In this document: one piece after another, positions 62,324-64,000 of the stretch
Layout of the letters: every line of letters begins with the position of its first letter
How positions within the stretch are numbered: the first letter of the stretch is position 1
Assembly (NCBI RefSeq): GCF_021134715.1
Contig: NC_060023.1
Coordinates: 8,122,001 to 8,186,000 of the forward strand
Length of the DNA: 64,000 nt
Source: Daphnia pulex
Lineage: Eukaryota; Arthropoda; Branchiopoda; Diplostraca; Daphniidae
Direction: 5' to 3'
Notes under the pieces: generated by a model
What the model was told of the DNA's origin: nothing
The model's database searches: none
What the model saw: only the letters and a program-made list of their open reading frames with translations
Position numbers and translations under genes: made by a program

Positions 62324-64000
62324 ATGGTGCGCAAAGAGTTGGATAAGAGGATTCGCACCTTAATCGAAACTGGAGTAAAACAGGGACATCGATCCATGTT
62401 TGTAGTTGTCGGTGACAAAGCCCAGGATCAGGTATAAATAATAAAACTAACCATGTTTCTTTTGAGAAGAGACAACATGTGACACACTATTTTTTGGTTT
62501 CTTTTTAAAGACGGTTATTCTACACAATATTTTATCAAAGACGACAATCAAATCAAGACCCAATGTCTTGTGGTGTTACAAGAAAGACTTGGGTTTTAGC
62601 AGGTATTACATTTTTTTATTTTTGAAAGATGGGGATGCTTAAACATGTTTTTGGATACTTACAGCCATCGTCAGAAGCGAATGAAACAGATGAAACAAAA
62701 GAGAAAACAAGGCAAAGTTGACATCAATGAAGATGACCCGTTTGAGCTTTTCATCCTTTCAACCAACATTCGGTACTGTTACTATGCAGAGACACATAAA
62801 ATTCTGGGTAACACATTTGGAATGTGTATTCTTCAGGTTAGTCTAATTTTTTGTGTCTACTTTTTAAAAAATTGTAAAACTATCCGTATGTTTTCACAGG
62901 ATTTTGAGGCCTTGACTCCCAACATCCTAGCAAGGACCATTGAAACCGTCGAGGGAGGAGGCCTGGTTGTTCTCTTGTTGAGATCCATCAACTCACTTAA
63001 GCAGCTCCATACTATGGCCATGGATATTCATGCGCGGTACAGGACTGAAGCACACAACGACGTGGTTGGCCGATTTAACGAAAGGTAAAAACCCAAGATA
63101 ACTTGTACATGTTTTATCACTGCAAACAACTAAAAATATTATTAATTTCTAGGTTTATTCTTTCTTTGGCCTCTTGCAATCGTTGCCTAGTTGTTGACGA
63201 TCAACTCAACATTTTGCCCGTTTCGTCTCATTCCTTCGAGATTAAGACTATGCCTGCAGTTGAAACAGTTGAAGAATTGAAAGAACTGAAAGCTAGTATG
63301 CAAGATACTCAACCTGTTGGTTCGCTTTTGAACTGCTGTTGCACTCTTGACCAGGTAATTTAACACAATTAAAGAAAACAATGAACTCGGCATTTAACGA
63401 AGTACCGCATTTCAGGCCAAAGCTGTTCTCAAATTTGTTGAGTGCATTTCGGAAAAAACATTGAGATCAACAGTGGCGTTGACGGCTGCTCGTGGACGTG
63501 GTAAATCAGCCGCATTAGGACTGTCGATGGCAGCTGCAGTTGCCTTTGGTTACTCCAACATATTTGTCACAAGTCCTAGCCCGGAAAATCTGAAAACTCT
63601 TTTTGAATTTATTTTCAAAGGTGAGACTTGTTTGAGATCTAGTTGTGAAAAGTATTTTTCTAATTCCCAACATTTCAGGCTTTGATGCACTTCAGTACAG
63701 CGAACATGAAGACTACAGCATCACGCAGTCGAGCAATCCTGAATTCAACAAAGCCGTAGTGCGAGTAGATATTTTCCATGATCATCGACAGACCATCCAG
63801 TATATCCATCCGACAGACGCAGCCAAACTTGGCCAAGCTGAACTGGTCGTGATTGACGAAGCTGCAGCCATCCCTCTACCACTTGTAAAAGCTCTGCTTG
63901 GGCCCTATCTGGTTTTCATGGCATCCACCGTCAATGGGTAGGCTCGCTTGTGAAATATTAAAACTGTACACGTCAAGTTGATAATTGCCCGTGTTTTAGG
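62324..64000 (+). CDS. NAT10: RNA cytidine acetyltransferase NAT10 (Kre33), 5' part
   Basis: Seven exons (62324-62431, 62511-62602, 62665-62836, 62900-63084, 63153-63354, 63416-63620, 63679-63937) encode the first ~407 of about 1,020 residues; the last base of the window follows an AG and probably opens exon 8. The N-terminal domain is unmistakable: MFVVVGDKAQDQ, VLWCYKKDLGF, FELFILSTNIRYCYY, KILGNTFGMC, DFEALTPNILARTIETVEGGG. The Walker A of the RNA helicase/ATPase module is AARGRGKSAALG (~residues 278-289), and VVIDEAAAIPLP is the Walker B. The enzyme uses acetyl-CoA and ATP to make N4-acetylcytidine in 18S rRNA and tRNAs in the nucleolus. The acetyltransferase and tRNA-binding parts lie outside the window. 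All introns are short GT-AG. Confidence 0.97.

Noticed and set aside
1-64000. CRISPR arrays, bacterial operons or ribosome-binding sites
   Set aside because: The genes are intron-containing metazoan genes; no direct-repeat/spacer arrays were seen.

Overview
This window is animal nuclear DNA, almost certainly from an arthropod and most likely a branchiopod crustacean such as Daphnia. The evidence is compact multi-exon genes with many 60-100 bp GT-AG introns, deeply conserved metazoan housekeeping proteins, and AT-rich intergenic DNA rich in microsatellites and homopolymers. The species assignment is inference; no organism-specific marker was searched.

Region by region. 1-5.0 kb is mostly non-coding, with two weak candidate exons on the minus strand. 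5.0-6.8 kb holds an unrecognised 583-residue protein in one uninterrupted reading frame (minus), with two E2F-like sites about 0.7 kb upstream. 9.0-24.1 kb is a dense housekeeping block: doublecortin-like kinase (minus), chaperonin CCT2 (minus), the CCR4-NOT deadenylase CNOT7/Pop2 (plus), a CIP2A-like ARM and coiled-coil protein (minus) and the ribosome-biogenesis helicase DDX49 (minus). 24-46 kb is a large non-coding domain surrounding a class IV POU homeobox gene (Brn3/acj6 type, minus, four coding exons at 32.1-36.2 kb). 46.4-49.7 kb is an atypical synaptotagmin (plus). 52.0-53.6 kb encodes a predicted secreted protein with a duplicated helical motif followed by ankyrin repeats (plus). 56.7-59.5 kb is a 2.77-kb foldback-type element with near-identical inverted arms and two abutting palindromes in its spacer. 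61.3-61.7 kb is a proline-rich reading frame that appears frameshifted. 62.3 kb to the right edge is the 5' part of NAT10, the RNA cytidine acetyltransferase.

There is no operon logic here. The genes share themes rather than a pathway: proteostasis (CCT2), mRNA decay (CNOT7), rRNA maturation (DDX49, NAT10), cytoskeleton (DCLK) and neuronal identity and secretion (POU4, synaptotagmin). The most unusual observations are: (1) a minor-spliceosome AT-AC intron in the CIP2A-like gene, where only an AC terminus keeps the reading frame; (2) a GC-AG intron inside the synaptotagmin first C2 domain; (3) a CCT2 first coding exon that contributes only the ATG; (4) the foldback element with its palindromes; (5) the secreted ankyrin protein with an internal helical duplication; (6) an 11-mer, TAGGCCTATAT, recurring in the non-coding DNA beside the POU gene.

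Exon boundaries were worked out by hand from splice sites and frame continuity. UTRs and transcription starts are not resolved except where stated.
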